Positions 46,906-58,464 are shown, counted from the stretch's first letter. The stretch is DNA of 64,000 nt from Hippophae tibetana (GCA_037013495.1 CM072812.1:39305001-39369000); one strand, 5' to 3'. Numbers and translations: made by a program. Notes: generated from the sequence alone by a model not told the origin.

Positions 46906-48145
46906 AAATTGAAAAGTCTGGTTGTAGACTATAAAACAAGCGCTTATGGGAGGCAACCCATAAAACTTTATTTTCTTCTTTTATTTTATTGTTTATTACT
47001 ACTTTAATGATTTGGATTTTGATACTAATTTATTTTGTAGAAATAAAAAGCTAAAAATTACAAATTAATGCGGATCCATCATAAAACCTGGGAAGTTCCT
47101 TTCATTTCTTAAATCTGTCTTGCTTTTAAATTTACAATAAGGACATTGTTTGGTTTAAGTTTGGGGGTTTCAACTTCTATAGTCTTGAGTTGTTGAATTC
47201 TATTATCAAGCATGTATTTGAGTATGATTGAATTCGCTATGATTCTAAAATTTGTGATTGAGGATGGTTTTGAGAATTTTTTTTAAATCTGCTATTTTGT
47301 TAGTCAGAGCTTTGTGCGTACTTTGATTTAAATCTTTGTCCTTGAAAATAATTGAGCACATAGTAAATTTTTCTATACTCCATTTTGCCTATGAAGAGAA
47401 GGAATTGAATTAACTGGGTTAGGAAAGTTTAATCTTGCTTTGCTCTAGAATCCGTTGATGGATCCTTGAGACAAAATCCTAATTAATACCAAATATTAGA
47501 GAAATGATCTAGGCAATTTTTTTTTACAACAAAAAAGCTTTCCTAGCCATCCTAATTATCACATCATCATTGCATGGTGTATTCCCATAGTCAACCTCCT
47601 TGAGCCTTATTTTATATAAGTCTTATTTGTTCTTTTAACTACATAAACCATTTCCATTCTAAGCTTGAAAAACCATTAACTTACCTTAAATTTTGAGAAA
47701 ATACTTTGGTGAAAATTTTCATTTAAAGAGAAAGTTAGTTCAAATTAAATAATTCACATTATGTTTGCTCTATTTGATCAAAAGAAGAAGAAGAAGAGGA
47801 AAAGTGAAAAAGCACCCCACTTATTCAGTATGAAGGTAAAAAAAAGGAAAAAAAGAATACTTCACTTATTGAGTATGGCAACAATATTGTCATCAGTATG
47901 AACATATTGTCGAGAAAGAGCTTTAATGTGAATTCTATGGATATTCTTTTTATTGTTTCTTTCTACCAAGTATTTTCCTAGTTTGCTTGATTTTCCATAT
48001 CCAAATCTTTCTTAGCCCTTACCTTATGACTTGTCATTACAACCATGATTGAAGACCTTTTGATCTCTGATTTTGGTATTTGATTACATTAGTGGAGAGG
48101 ATTTTTGAAAATTAGACTTATGGAGTTATAGTTTTGTACTGATCA
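46906..48145 (+). other. G1 3' non-coding region and 3' LTR remnant
   Basis: Contains GTTTAAGTTTGGGGGTTT (about 47,154-47,171), a purine-rich tract characteristic of this group's 3' region. The last about 29 bases (to 48,145) resemble the end of the 5' LTR (AGTTA(C/T)AGTTTTG(C/T)AC(C/T)GATCA). The rest of the 3' LTR is absent. Confidence 0.55.
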
Positions 48146-49036
48146 TTTGCCTCAATCATGAACACCCAACAACCATTATGGAAACCACTTTCAACCACAA
48201 ATCACAAATCTTCTATGTAGGATACACAATCAATCACATACAAAGCCAAAAATTTGAGAACATTATTATGAGACATACGCTTCATAGCCATATAGGCTCC
48301 TCATAATAGAAAAAATTTCACAAAGGCAATTACCAATTGATGCATGACTCATAGTCACACATGCTCCTCGTATAAGAAAAAATTGCATGAAGACAACTAC
48401 CAATTGACACAAGGTTCACAGTCATATAGGCTCCTCACATGAAATCACCTTGAAACACGACTTTGAGTAATCACCAAACAAGAGCACAATTTTTCCCACA
48501 CAGTCACCAATAACGAATACCAAACAACACTCAAGGTAATAATGATATGGAAACATCAAATGAGATGTCAATTTAATAGAGCTTTGCTAGAATTTTTTGG
48601 ATAAGAATCAATAAGAAAAATGGGTATTTGTAGAAGTTACACAAGCTCATGGTAAAACTTGCCAAAGGTCCTCAACAATCACAACGTAGGAGGTCCGTCA
48701 AGGGGTCGAACAAGGACCTAGTCAAGGACTTCGTTGAGGCGCAATCTCATTTTTCATTTATGGCGAGTAATTTCCATAAATACCACACTCACTCACTCGC
48801 TGAAAATAACAACAATCAACCTAGCATGAACATTACAAAAATCAATCCCATGGTGTGTGTAAACATGCTCGTAACCAAAGTATACTTAACTATGTACTTA
48901 CGTGCATTACTGATCAACAATAATTAACCTTATATAGAGAAAGATAAATACACTAAGTAAAAACAAAAAACAAAAAAATAGGCTACCTGTTTTGTACATG
49001 GAAAGCCAACACAGATATAGGACTACAAGACTTATA
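48146..49036 (-). repeat. S2 5' LTR, outer part
   Basis: Its distal part aligns with 38,950-39,471 and the SIRE-A LTR, ending at CTTATA (49,036). It begins immediately after G1. It contains a 67-bp tandem repeat. Confidence 0.65.
48283..48462. repeat. 67-bp tandem repeat, 2.7 units, inside the S2 LTR
   Basis: Units start at 48,283, 48,350 and 48,417. Each has CA(T/C)AG(C/T)CA, GCTCCTC, and (in the first two) CAA(T/C)TACCAATTGA. Divergence is about 20%. Confidence 0.8.
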
Positions 49037-49101
49037 AATAACTATTAAAAAGAGGTCATCTTAGTGACGTAATCGTGGGAAGAGCAAACCCTCCAAATGC
49101 A
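49037..49101 (+). pseudogene. Scrap of Tat-like gypsy gag
   Basis: About 65 bp matching the end of the fragments at 36,541-36,935 and 38,470-38,945 (GTCA(T/C)CTT(A/G)GTGA and GCAAACC). It is trapped between the S2 LTR and the Copia-2 LTR. Confidence 0.6.
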
Positions 49102-49606
49102 TTTTTGGGAAAAATAGATGGTTGTAAAGAAATAAATTTCACAAACCCATGATAATTTCCCAAACCAAAGATTTTAGCATGGAAAACCTTCCAAAATGAA
49201 AGTAACAACCACGGGACTCGTAATCCACTTAAAAACTTTCACTATAATAAGATGAGATTACACATTTCACCTTTAGGTGGATCTCTCACAAAAATACAAT
49301 AAATATGTATCTTCAATTTATGGGTAAAACTTCACAAATTGGCTCTCAAATTTCTTCTCTGAGAAAACTCTCCCTGCTGAGGCTCTCTATTTTTTTTTCT
49401 CTCAGCTTGTTATGTAAATATTGAGATTGAAGCAAAGGGCTTTTATAGAACCAAAGCTCCATCCTTCAAGCCATTCACATCGGATTTTACGGAGACAAAC
49501 GGCCTAAGTTTTTGACTTTTTTTCTTCTTCTTTCGGCGCTATCATTGTTGAATAAAGTTAATCTTTTATTGTTTTTCTTGTTGCTGGCCCATATGAGTTG
49601 GACCAA
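49102..49606 (-). repeat. Copia-2 3' LTR (about 505 bp)
   Basis: Aligns end to end with 53,672-54,192. A minus-strand TATA box TTCTATAAAA lies at 49,441-49,450 and its counterpart is conserved in the other LTR. The outer terminus is mutated (ATTTTTGGG where TGTTGG is expected). Confidence 0.85.
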
Positions 49607-49628
49607 AAAATCTCCCCCTCCACCTTAT
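49607..49628 (-). other. Copia-2 polypurine tract
   Basis: The minus strand reads AAGGTGGAGGGGGAGATTTT next to the 3' LTR. Confidence 0.75.
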
Positions 49629-51010
49629 GTGGGACATGGCTCCTTTACACTTGCAATATCTTTACAGATAACAAGTTTTTCTCTAGTAAGGGTCTTTGTC
49701 ATCATATTTGCCCTTGTTATCATTGGTGTGGATCTTCTCAACTTGCAATAGTTTATGTTCCAAAACATCACGAATCCAATGATACCTTACGTCGATGTGT
49801 TTTGACCTTGAATGAAAGGTTGGGTTCTTGCTAAGGTGAATTGCACTCTAACTGTCACAATAAAGAACATAATTTTCTTGGTTCTCAAGCAATTCTTGTA
49901 GGAACTTTTTCATCCATAGGATCTCCTTACAAGCTTCAGTGGTTGCAATGTACTCTACTTCTGTGGTACTTAAGGCAATACACTTTTGTAATCGTGATTT
50001 CCAGGAAACAGCTCCCCTTCCAAATGTTATTAGGTACCCGGATATAGACTTTCTTGTATCCAAATCGCCAGTCATATCTGAATCTATATATCCTTCTAAT
50101 ACAGGTTTATTATTACCAAAGCATAAACAATGACTGGAGGTTCCTCTGTGATACCTGAGTATCCATTTGATAGCTGCCCAATGTTCCTTTCCAAGATTTG
50201 ATAGGAATCAGCTCATACCGCCAACAACATGTGCAATGTCTAGTCTAGTGCATACCATAGCGTACATTAAAATACCGATCGTCGATGCATAAGGCACCTT
50301 GCTCATCTTCGATTTCTCCTTCTCATTTGAGGGACATTGACTCACATTAAGTTTGAAATGGCTTGCAAGTAGACCACCAACAGGTTTATCTTTGCTTATG
50401 TTGAATCTTTTAAGAAATTTTTCAACATACCATTTTTGGGAAACCCAGATCTTTTGCTTTTGCCTTTTGTGGGTAATCATCAAGCCAAGAATCTACTTGA
50501 AGGGTCCTAAGTCCTTCATTGCAAAGGACTTGCTCAACTCTTTCTTCAACTTGTTAATCTTGTCAATATTTTGACCTACAATTAACATGTCATCGATATA
50601 AAGAAAAAGAAGACACAGTGATCATTCGTCGTTCTGTTGTATTTATTTTTCTCCATGAATTATTCGAACTTTTTATACCACTTCCTTGGTGCTTGCTTCA
50701 AACCGTACAAGCTCTTCTTTAGTATGTATACCAATTTCTCTTTTCTTTTGACTTGGTAACCTTTAGGCTGCTCCATATAGATTTTCTCATCAAGATCACC
50801 ATGTAAGAATGCAGTCTTTATGTCAAGTTTTTCAACCTCCAAATTAAAGCTAGCTTCCAAACAAAGAACAACTCGAATTGAAGACATTTTAACTACTGGT
50901 GAGAATATTTCATCGAAGTCAACACCCTTCTTCTGCTCGAATCCTTTCATAACTAATCTTGCTTTGTAACGTGGTTGCGAGCTACCTTCTTCACTTTTGA
51001 TTCTGTACAC
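49629..51010 (-). pseudogene. Copia-2 reverse transcriptase and RNase H
   Basis: RT begins with YRIKSEEGSSQPRYKARLV (about 51,007), LDIKTAFLHGDLDEKIYM and LYGLKQAPRKWYKKF. The active site YIDDM is at 50,586-50,600 and VPYASTIGILMYAM at about 50,280. RNase H gives MTGDLDTRKSISGY (50,075), SWKSRLQKC, STTEVEYIA, YCDS, a stop, and a KHIDVRYHWIRD tail to about 49,775. The catalytic aspartates of RT are present. Several frameshifts and stops exist. It would copy element RNA to DNA. Confidence 0.85.
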
Positions 51011-51255
51011 CCACTTATTCTTGAGATCTTTTCTTCCCTGTGTAGTTTCATCAGGTCAAATGTGTGGTTCTCATACAGAGATATCATTTCTTCCTACATG
51101 GCTTTTAACCACTCAGTCTTATGCTGATCAGTGATAACGTCGTCATAACTCTCTGATTCTCCCCCTTCAGTGAGCATCATATACTCGTTAGGAGAATATA
51201 TATGACTTGATTTTCGTACTCGGGTGGATATCCTTATCTGTACTTCTGGTTGGAC

Positions 51256-52010
51256 TTATTCAGAAACTTTTTCTAGTTCTGAACTACCAGCTGGTGAATT
51301 AACATCATCAGTATTTGTTAGTGGAGAGACTGGGTCTAAATTAACTGGAATTTCATCTAACTGTGGTTTCTTGGATTTCTCAAAATCCTCTATTGTTTGG
51401 TCTTCAAGAAACACCACGTCTCTGCTTCTGACAATCCTTTTGCTAATAGGATCCCAAAGTATGTAGCCAAATTCTTCATGGGCATATCCCATAAAGATAC
51501 ACTGCTTCACTTTTCCATTCAACTTGGACCGCTCATCTTTTGGGATGTGAACAAATGCTCTACAGCCAAATACTTTCAAGTGTTTGTAAGAAACATCTTT
51601 TCCCATCCAAACTCTTTCCGGTACATCGTAGTTTAGTGAAACTGATGGAGAAATGTTGATTAAGTCAACTGTTGTCCTCATTGCCTCCCCCGAAAAGGAG
51701 TTTGATAGTTTTTCATTTGAGAGCATACATCTGACTCTTTCACAGATGGTTTTGTTCATCCTCTCAGCGACACCGTTGTGTTGAGGTGTCTTTGGTACTG
51801 ATTTTTCCAACCTGATGTCGAAAATTATGTCGTACTCCTCTAATGGTCCACGATACTCACCACCATTATCTGCACGTACACACTTCAAAGGTATGCATGT
51901 TTCTCTCTCTACTTTTACATGAAACTGCTAGAACACTTCTTGTACTTGATCTTTAGTTTTCAAAGAAAAAGTTCATACTTTTCTAGAATGGTCATCAATA
52001 AAGGTCACAA
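51256..52010 (-). pseudogene. Copia-2 integrase region
   Basis: The open part 51,256-51,888 (minus) starts at MKCVRADNGGEYRG, which includes the second catalytic Asp, and continues through PQHNGVAERMNKTI with the Glu, then the LKVFGCRAFVHIP and SKRIVRSRDVVFLED C-terminal parts. The first Asp and the HHCC finger lie further up (about 51,990-52,210) in broken frames. The protein would insert element cDNA into chromosomes. Confidence 0.85.
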
Positions 52011-52680
52011 AATAGTGAGCATCTCCTAGTGACTTACAACTCATTGTATAGACATCTGTGTCAGACTACGAAATGCAACTCTATGTTGTTTTCCCATAAT
52101 ACAGTCAATATAAGTTCACAAAGATGTACCTTTCATTCCTAGCAAGAGCTCATTCTTGGAAAGAATTCTGAGTCCTTTTTCACTCATGTGGCCGAGTCAC
52201 TTATGCCATAGCTTAGTGGGAACTTTTTTCCAAGTGGTATTTACTTCTCCTCTACACAGTCTAGCTTCTATGAGGTAGAGTGATGTATCTTTCTTGCCTT
52301 TAGCTACTACCAAATTTCCTTTGGTGAGCTTCCATTTTCCTTCACCAAAATAATTATTGTATCTATCATTATCAAGCATTACAGTAGAGATTAGATTGAG
52401 GCGGATATCAAGAACATGCCTCACATCTTTCAGAAGTAATTTTCATCCAAGATTAGTCTCTAGATAAATATTGCCAATGCCGACAATTTTTGATGCATCA
52501 TCATTTCCTATCCTCACACATCCAAAATCACCTTGAGTGTAGGCTGAGAAGAATTCCGGTCGTGAGGTGACATGATAGGAAGCACCTGAGTCAACTACCC
52601 AAGTAGTGTCTTGACATGTAAGATTGACATAATCAACATCTCAAACAATGATAACTTCTTCAGTGACAGTTATGGTGTCA
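52011..52680 (-). pseudogene. Copia-2 protease and pre-integrase region
   Basis: The protease loop DSGA is intact on minus at 52,581-52,592, within WVVDSGASYHVT. The open part 52,197-52,424 carries VRHVLDIRLNLIS, SLYLIEARL and TKLWHK, the start of the HHCC-type pre-integrase finger, where a stop replaces the next residue. Downstream frames are broken. Confidence 0.8.
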
Positions 52681-53476
52681 TTTGTTTGGGTTTCTACTTC
52701 TTGATTTCTGGATTGTTTCGCCTTTAACCTTCTACATTCTTGAATGAAGTGTCCAGGCTTGCTGCAATGATGACACTTCTTGTCATACCTTGATCTAGAC
52801 TTCGACCTTCCTCTTTGCTTACTTTGGTTTCAGAGATTTCTACTTTTACTTCTTCCGTGCCATTCTTGCTTGCCTTGTTTCTGCATGACAAGTGCTTCAG
52901 TGTCAGGAGTATATCCTTCATCTTTTTGCCGAGACTCTTCATTTAGCTCTGTATTTTACCGTATCCATGGTAAGCTTGCCGTCAGGAGTTGAGTTGCTAA
53001 CTGACACAACTAGAGTATCCCAACTTTTTGGTAGAGAACTCAACATTAACAATGCTTGTAGTTCGTCATATACGGTCATCTTCATAGAGTTGAGTTGATC
53101 TACAATGCCTTGAAACTCGCTCATATGTTCTGATACGCTGCTTCCATCCTTATACTTCAAATTGACTAATCGTCGCATCAGATTAGCTTTATTCTGTGCG
53201 GTTGTCCTCACATACATTTTCTCAAACTTTTGCCAAAGAACGTAAGCATCATATTTATTAGCAAAATTTTGAAAAATGCTCTTGTCAATCCATTGTTTGA
53301 TTTGAGTAGCATACTTTTGGTTCAGAACGGCCCATTCAATGTCTACACTAGTTACTTCTTTCTCCTTCGGCATTATAATTGGCTTCCATAGATCTTTAAT
53401 TGGCTACTATCTTTGGCTTCCAAATTGCATAATTAAATGCAGTCAACTTTATCATATTATTTGTGCTCTCTTTCAT
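52681..53476 (-). pseudogene. Copia-2 gag
   Basis: The likely start is the minus ATG at 53,474-53,476, which is followed by MIKLTAFNYAIWKPKI, the usual copia gag opening. Frame breaks follow. The main open part 52,939-53,373 contains the UBN2 core (VLWQKFEKMYV, NLMRRLVNLKY, LPKSWDTLVVSVS). Then 52,724-52,942 carries an intact knuckle CHHCSKPGHFIQEC in another frame (about 52,736-52,777). It packages element RNA in the particle. Confidence 0.85.
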
Positions 53477-53528
53477 TTTAATCGTCAATCAACGGGTTTC
53501 ACTGAACTTGGTACTTTTCTAATGATGA

Positions 53529-53640
53529 ATAGTACCTACCGACAAAACAGTACATATATGTGAACAATATTTTTGTGCATAGTACCTACTGATAGAATAA
53601 TACCATCTATGTGAACAGTACTCTATGAATAGTACCTCTC
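53529..53640. repeat. 50-bp tandem repeat in the Copia-2 leader, 2.2 units
   Basis: Units start at ATAGTACCT at 53,529, 53,579 and 53,629 (partial). They lie between PBS and gag, in the untranslated leader of the minus-strand element. Confidence 0.85.
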
Positions 53641-53656
53641 GTTGAATACAACCAAG

Positions 53657-53668
53657 GCTTTGATACCA
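53657..53668 (-). other. Copia-2 primer-binding site
   Basis: Minus strand TGGTATCAAAGC, three bases inside the 5' LTR. Confidence 0.9.
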
Positions 53669-53671
53669 TTT

Positions 53672-54192
53672 TGTTGGAAAAATTAGATGGTTGTAAAGAA
53701 ATAAATTCCACAAACCCAGATAATTTCCCAAATCAAAATAGAACAAAAATAACACCAAAGATTTTAGCGTGGAAAACCTTCCAAAATGAAAGTAATAATC
53801 ACGAGACCCGTAATCCATTTAAAAACTTCAACTATAATAAGATGGGATTACACACTTCACATTTAGGTGGATCTCTCACAAAAATACAATAAATATGTAT
53901 CTTTAATTTGTGAGTAAAACTTCACAAATTGGTTCTCAATTTTCTTCTCTCAGAAAACTCTCTACTGAGGCTCTCTATAATTTTTTTTTCTCTCAACTTG
54001 TTGTTATGTAAATATTGAGATTGAAGCAAATACATTTTATAGAGGCAAAACTTCATCCTTAAAGTCATTCATGTCGAATTGTACGGAGACAAACGACCCA
54101 AGTTTTACCTTTTTTTTCTTCTTTCGACGTCATCATTGTTGAATAAAACTAATCTTTTATTTTTTTTCTTGTTAGTGGCTCATGGACCAACA
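53672..54192 (-). repeat. Copia-2 5' LTR (521 bp)
   Basis: TGTTGG...CCAACA. The minus-strand TATA box CTATAAAATG lies at 54,033-54,042. The sequence immediately outside it (54,193 on) is not unrelated flank but the end of another element's internal region. Confidence 0.85.
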
Positions 54193-54295
54193 AATCTCCC
54201 CGCACTTTACGTGAGATATGGTTCCTTTATACCTGCAATTTCTCTACAAATAATAAGTTTTTATCTAATAAGGGTATTTGTCATTGTGCATGGCT
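54193..54295 (-). pseudogene. RNase H tail and polypurine tract of a second Copia-2 copy
   Basis: This stretch aligns with 49,607-49,720 of Copia-2 (the last codons of RNase H, untranslated end and purine tract), here outside the 5' LTR. The LTR at 53,672-54,192 is therefore also in the position of a 3' LTR for a neighbouring copy truncated at about 54,295. Confidence 0.7.
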
Positions 54296-54311
54296 AAATG
54301 TACGACTAAGG

Positions 54312-54397
54312 ATGTCTCGTGACTCCACCACCGTAGAGGGAAAATGTCTCGTGACTCCACCACCGTAGAGGGAAAATGTCTCGTGACTCCACCACCG
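54312..54397. repeat. 32-bp perfect tandem repeat, 2.7 units
   Basis: Units start at 54,312, 54,344 and 54,376 (22 bp of the third). They are identical over their length and begin ATGTCTCGTGACTCCACCAC. The lack of mutations suggests recent expansion. Confidence 0.95.
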
Positions 54398-56319
54398 AAT
54401 TAAAATGATAGAGTACAAGATCCACCGGATTTGGTCAGAATAATCTAAATCATATATGAAGGATTTACTTCTAAGGGTTCTATTTTAATATTTACCTAGT
54501 TTTATATATTAAAATGTATGAACTGTTTGTGCTTAATTAAAAATATATACTTATTTTTATATTGTAATGTAAAAGTAAATTGTTAAAAATAAGAGTAAAT
54601 ATTTTTATAATATTATTTTAATGTGAAAAATGTTTAAGTCCCTAATTTTATCTTTTGTATCAGGCTTTTGAACCCCTTAAGCCGCGATTGGAGGGAATAA
54701 TGAGCGTGTACCATATGCTCTTTTTTCTTACCGAATAGATTAGAAATAACAACAAAATTAACCCTTTGAAACGTACAACGATAAAACAACATTTTATAAC
54801 ACCATACATCCCATTAGCGGCAGAATTTATATTCATGAGCTAGAAAATATAAAAAACAATAATAAAAAATAATTAATATTATTTTTTAGTTATTATTTAT
54901 TTTTAATTGAATATATATATATATATATATCATTTAAGTTTAAATATAATCAACTATTGAATTTGTAATTAATTTTTAAGTATTAAAATCTTTAAATTTA
55001 AAATACATGAGACATAATTTTATTTTATGTATGAATTTAACTATAATCTACAGATAATATACATAAATTTTACATGTCCCTCCTCGTATCCCTATATATT
55101 TAACCTTGTTATTTTTTTTTTGTTATAAATGTTTTTGGTATTACAAAAGTTTAATTATTATTTTAAGTAATTTTTTTAAAAAAAATCAATGAGAAAGAGA
55201 GTACAAATCACGTTGGATAACTGTCATTTATTCTTTATTTCAGGATCCGCCTAAGCAATTCAAAGACCCTATTAAGTGAAACTCGCTTTTTTATATATTA
55301 TATTAAATAATATTTTTTAAGTACTTTTTAATTTTAAATATATTATATGGACAGATATGTAAAGCCAGTTGGTACTTGCCATAAAAATAGTTTTTTTTTA
55401 AATATATATACAAATTATATAACTAAAATTTAAAAAATTAATATAAATTATGAAATTTTCTAAAATGAGATTAAAAATTTAAACTATTTCACTTTGAAAA
55501 AAGGTTGTTATTCATGGACCCACTAGATTGTAAGTTAAATTTTTTTCCTATAATATTTCATTTATTCAATAAAAATTGTGATTTAGTAGCTTTTTTTTAA
55601 GTTGTTATTATTATATGAATATTATATATCTTTTAAACATTAATTACGTTATTTTAAGATTTAGTAAATTTAAGTTCATAAAACAAATAAGATAAAATAA
55701 AATATTTTTAAGGGTATAGTATTTCACTATTTGCATGTAAAAAAATAGTTTTTAAACATAATTTAAGAAACTTACCATATTTTTATTTTTTTCTACCAGT
55801 AATGAATTTATTAAACTTACTAAATGCTAATATGCATGAGGATTTATATTTTGCACGACTAAAGTGGAACCACGTCTTCCACATTTTCTTATACATGTTT
55901 TCTTATTATGCTTCAACGAAAGAGAGATATAGCAAATAAAAACTCAACATTTAAGCTTGTGCACAGAATGTTCATTTTTTATGTTCTATCATATTAAATT
56001 ATACTTTAAAGTTGTGTCATGTTTGTTTATGTTTGCCTTTCGGGTTTGTTTTGTGTTTGTATCAATGTTTCGTTGAAAATAAAATATATTACTATTTTTT
56101 AAATAAATTATTTATAATAGTAAAAAATTAAAAAAAATTAAACTTATAAAACTAATATAATCTTATTTTTTTGGTCACGAAATAATAGTATTTGATGGTG
56201 TAATAATTGTGTTTCTATAGTGTAGGTGTCATCTCATAATTGCAACCATTTACACTTTAATCGTTGAAATAAGTACGCAAAACACAATGTAGGAACTATA
56301 TTATCAATAATTTAAAATA
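54398..56319. other. AT-rich DNA, no gene seen
   Basis: Contains a TA run (about 54,910-54,930) and many A/T homopolymers. No element domain or open frame of note. Confidence 0.5.
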
Positions 56320-57000
56320 AACTATTTAGGTTGAGTCGCGGGTTAGGTCACTCTCTTGAAGACGTTTCGTGACTCTATCTAAAATTATGCAAGCAAATAC
56401 AGTCACGTCGTCTATATGATATAAAACAACTCAGAATCTTTGTTGTTTGTCTCAGAACTTCACCACAATGATGAAAACCAGAATATTACACTTATAAAAT
56501 TTTGTTGTTCAAAAAACTCAAAACAATTTAGGATCTTATTCATTTTCTTTCTGAGAGCTTTTTCTTAGTAAGAGATCTTTGTAAATTATTATGTTGAAAC
56601 TGAGATATGAGGTCCTCTATTTATAGGTTTGAGAAAACGTATGACTATTATGACAATAACGATCATGTCTGAGTAAAGAAAAGTAACGATTATTTTCTAA
56701 GTAAAGAAAAATAATAGTCATTTAACGGATATTTTTGAGTCAAGAAAAAATAACAGTTATTTTCTGAGTAAAGAAAGTAGCAGCTATTTTCTGAGTGGAA
56801 AAATATTTTAAGAAATTTTTTTTCTAAAAAATAAATACCACCTCACCTCACACTCGTGTGGTAACGACTATTTTCTGAGTGGAAATATTTTTTCCAAAAA
56901 ATAAAATGCTACCTCACCTCATACTCGCCGTAGTCGATCGGTCGAACGACAATGGTAACATGCGCGCGCGTGTGATATTACATTTAGCTAGTTTTTCTCG
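56320..57000 (-). repeat. Probable solo LTR or LTR fragment, unassigned family
   Basis: Minus strand has a CCTATAAATAGAGG TATA box at about 56,613-56,626 in an LTR-like setting. A promoter-side stretch (56,670-56,900) repeats a 30-40 bp unit around ATTTTCTGAGT(A/G)(A/G)A four or five times. A GC-rich tip with GCGCGCG follows (about 56,962). No partner or target duplication was found. Confidence 0.45.
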
Positions 57001-58464
57001 TTTTTCACAAAAATGGTTACCTTTTTGGACCCAAACACAATAATCAATCATTTCTTATTTATACATCTCTCCTAAGTGATGTAAAATATCAATGTGAAAC
57101 AAGTCAAAAAATTGGTATAATTTTATAAAAATTGACTCTCTTTTTTTCAACATTAATGAATAAAGGTAAAAGATAAAATCATTTTATTTTTATAGTATTA
57201 TTTTATAATTTCAAAATTTAAAGAAACACACATTAGATATTAAATCGGAGCCTAAGTGGCCACCTAAATAGCTTGTTCATGCTTTATTTATACGTAAATA
57301 GAACATATAAGAATCTGTGCATCTTTCTCCTCTCTAATATTTTAGATATATTGACAATGTTCAGTTTCAGTTTTTATTTTATTTTATAAGTTTTAATCGC
57401 AATTAATCTATTAGATATTAATTACTTGTCAAGCTATGCTTATAATATACATAACTATGCAACCAACAAATAGTTGTATGATCGTTTATTCTCACCTAAA
57501 CTTGTTTCAGGTCTTTTTCAGTAGTGTTATGTGTGAAATTTCATATTAAATATCTACTTTTCTTAGTATTTTGTTTTTTGTTTTACTAAGCAATTCACAT
57601 CTCGTAAGGTCATTGGAGGATATTTTATCCAAAATAAGAAGCAGAATCAATTTCTTTTCTTAATTTTTCTTTTAAATTAAATAAAATAATATGGATTTGA
57701 TAAATTCCAACTTGTGACAAAAGGACAAAATCATCTCCCCGAATTAAATTATTTCAAGAAAAGATAATTTAATTATAAGATAAATTACAACAAACATCAA
57801 CCGTAAAGAAGAACATTTATGAAAATGGTGCTACTAATTATGATGGAAATAGTGACTTTTTTAATAAAAGAAAGAAACTACGAATTTATGTTTTTTTTAG
57901 CGCACAATATGTAATTGTACTATAAAATAGTACAATTTGTGATTACAATCATTAATTAATTTGTAGGAAAGGACTGTCAAGAACCAAATTTAATTCAAAT
58001 TTCAGAGTTTCACAAGTCATCTTACTTTTAATAGGGAAAAAGGTAGAATTATTTCTATAATTATTATAAAATAAATATTTTATTCCATTAATTATGATGT
58101 TGGGTTAATTAACTCCTGTAACTTAATAAAAATAATTCAATCAATATAAAAACATATGAATTAAATGTTACACATAATTAAAATTACTTTTGTTACTTAA
58201 CTAAGGTAATTATACAACAATAAAAAAAATTATTTTGTTGACAAAAAAACTTAAATCTCTTCTCAAACATATCAAAAGAGAAAAGATTTCGAATAAAAAA
58301 AAAGGCATAGTATGGCGATATTATAGCATCTTTTGGTTCAAAAATAAAAATTTGTACTTGTTTATTTTAAAATTATTTACTTTTAATACCTATGATTAGA
58401 AAAATATCTCTATTTAATACTCATATTTTAGAAAAAAAATTACTTTAATTCTTTTAAATAATAA
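57001..58464. other. AT-rich DNA, no gene seen
   Basis: No open frame or element domain. Ordinary A/T-rich plant intergenic composition. Confidence 0.5.

Larger units (their letters stand above)
42831..48145 (+). mobile_element. G1: Athila/Diaspora-like Ty3/gypsy element with pol deletion
   Basis: Plus-strand order: 5' LTR (TGATGACTTG...CACCGATCA), a degenerate tRNA-Asp-type PBS, gag, aspartic protease, then directly the C-terminal end of integrase, a long 3' non-coding region and only the last few dozen bases of a 3' LTR. RT, RNase H and the integrase core are missing. It lies within the 5' LTR of S2, so it inserted after S2. The flanking 5-mers (AAATG, TTTGC) do not form a target duplication. 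Confidence 0.75.
49102..54192 (-). mobile_element. Copia-2: Tnt1/Tork-like Ty1/copia element, decayed
   Basis: Minus-strand element with 5' LTR 53,672-54,192, PBS, repeat-bearing leader, gag with intact knuckle, protease, integrase, RT, RNase H, polypurine tract and 3' LTR 49,102-49,606. The LTRs share TATA, promoter and terminal sequences but differ at many positions, so it is much older than Copia-1. Domain wording (MTGDLDTRKSISGY, KLQKCIALSTTEVEYIA, LDIKTAFLHGDL) is that of the Tork/Tnt1 lineage. Confidence 0.9.

Noticed and set aside
42831-48150. A 5-bp target duplication for G1
   Set aside because: Flanks are AAATG and TTTGC, which do not match. The nested insertion is inferred from interrupted LTR homology instead.
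49512-50133. Plus-strand frames of 64-79 codons near the Copia-2 3' end
   Set aside because: They lie antisense to the LTR, purine tract and RNase H of Copia-2.
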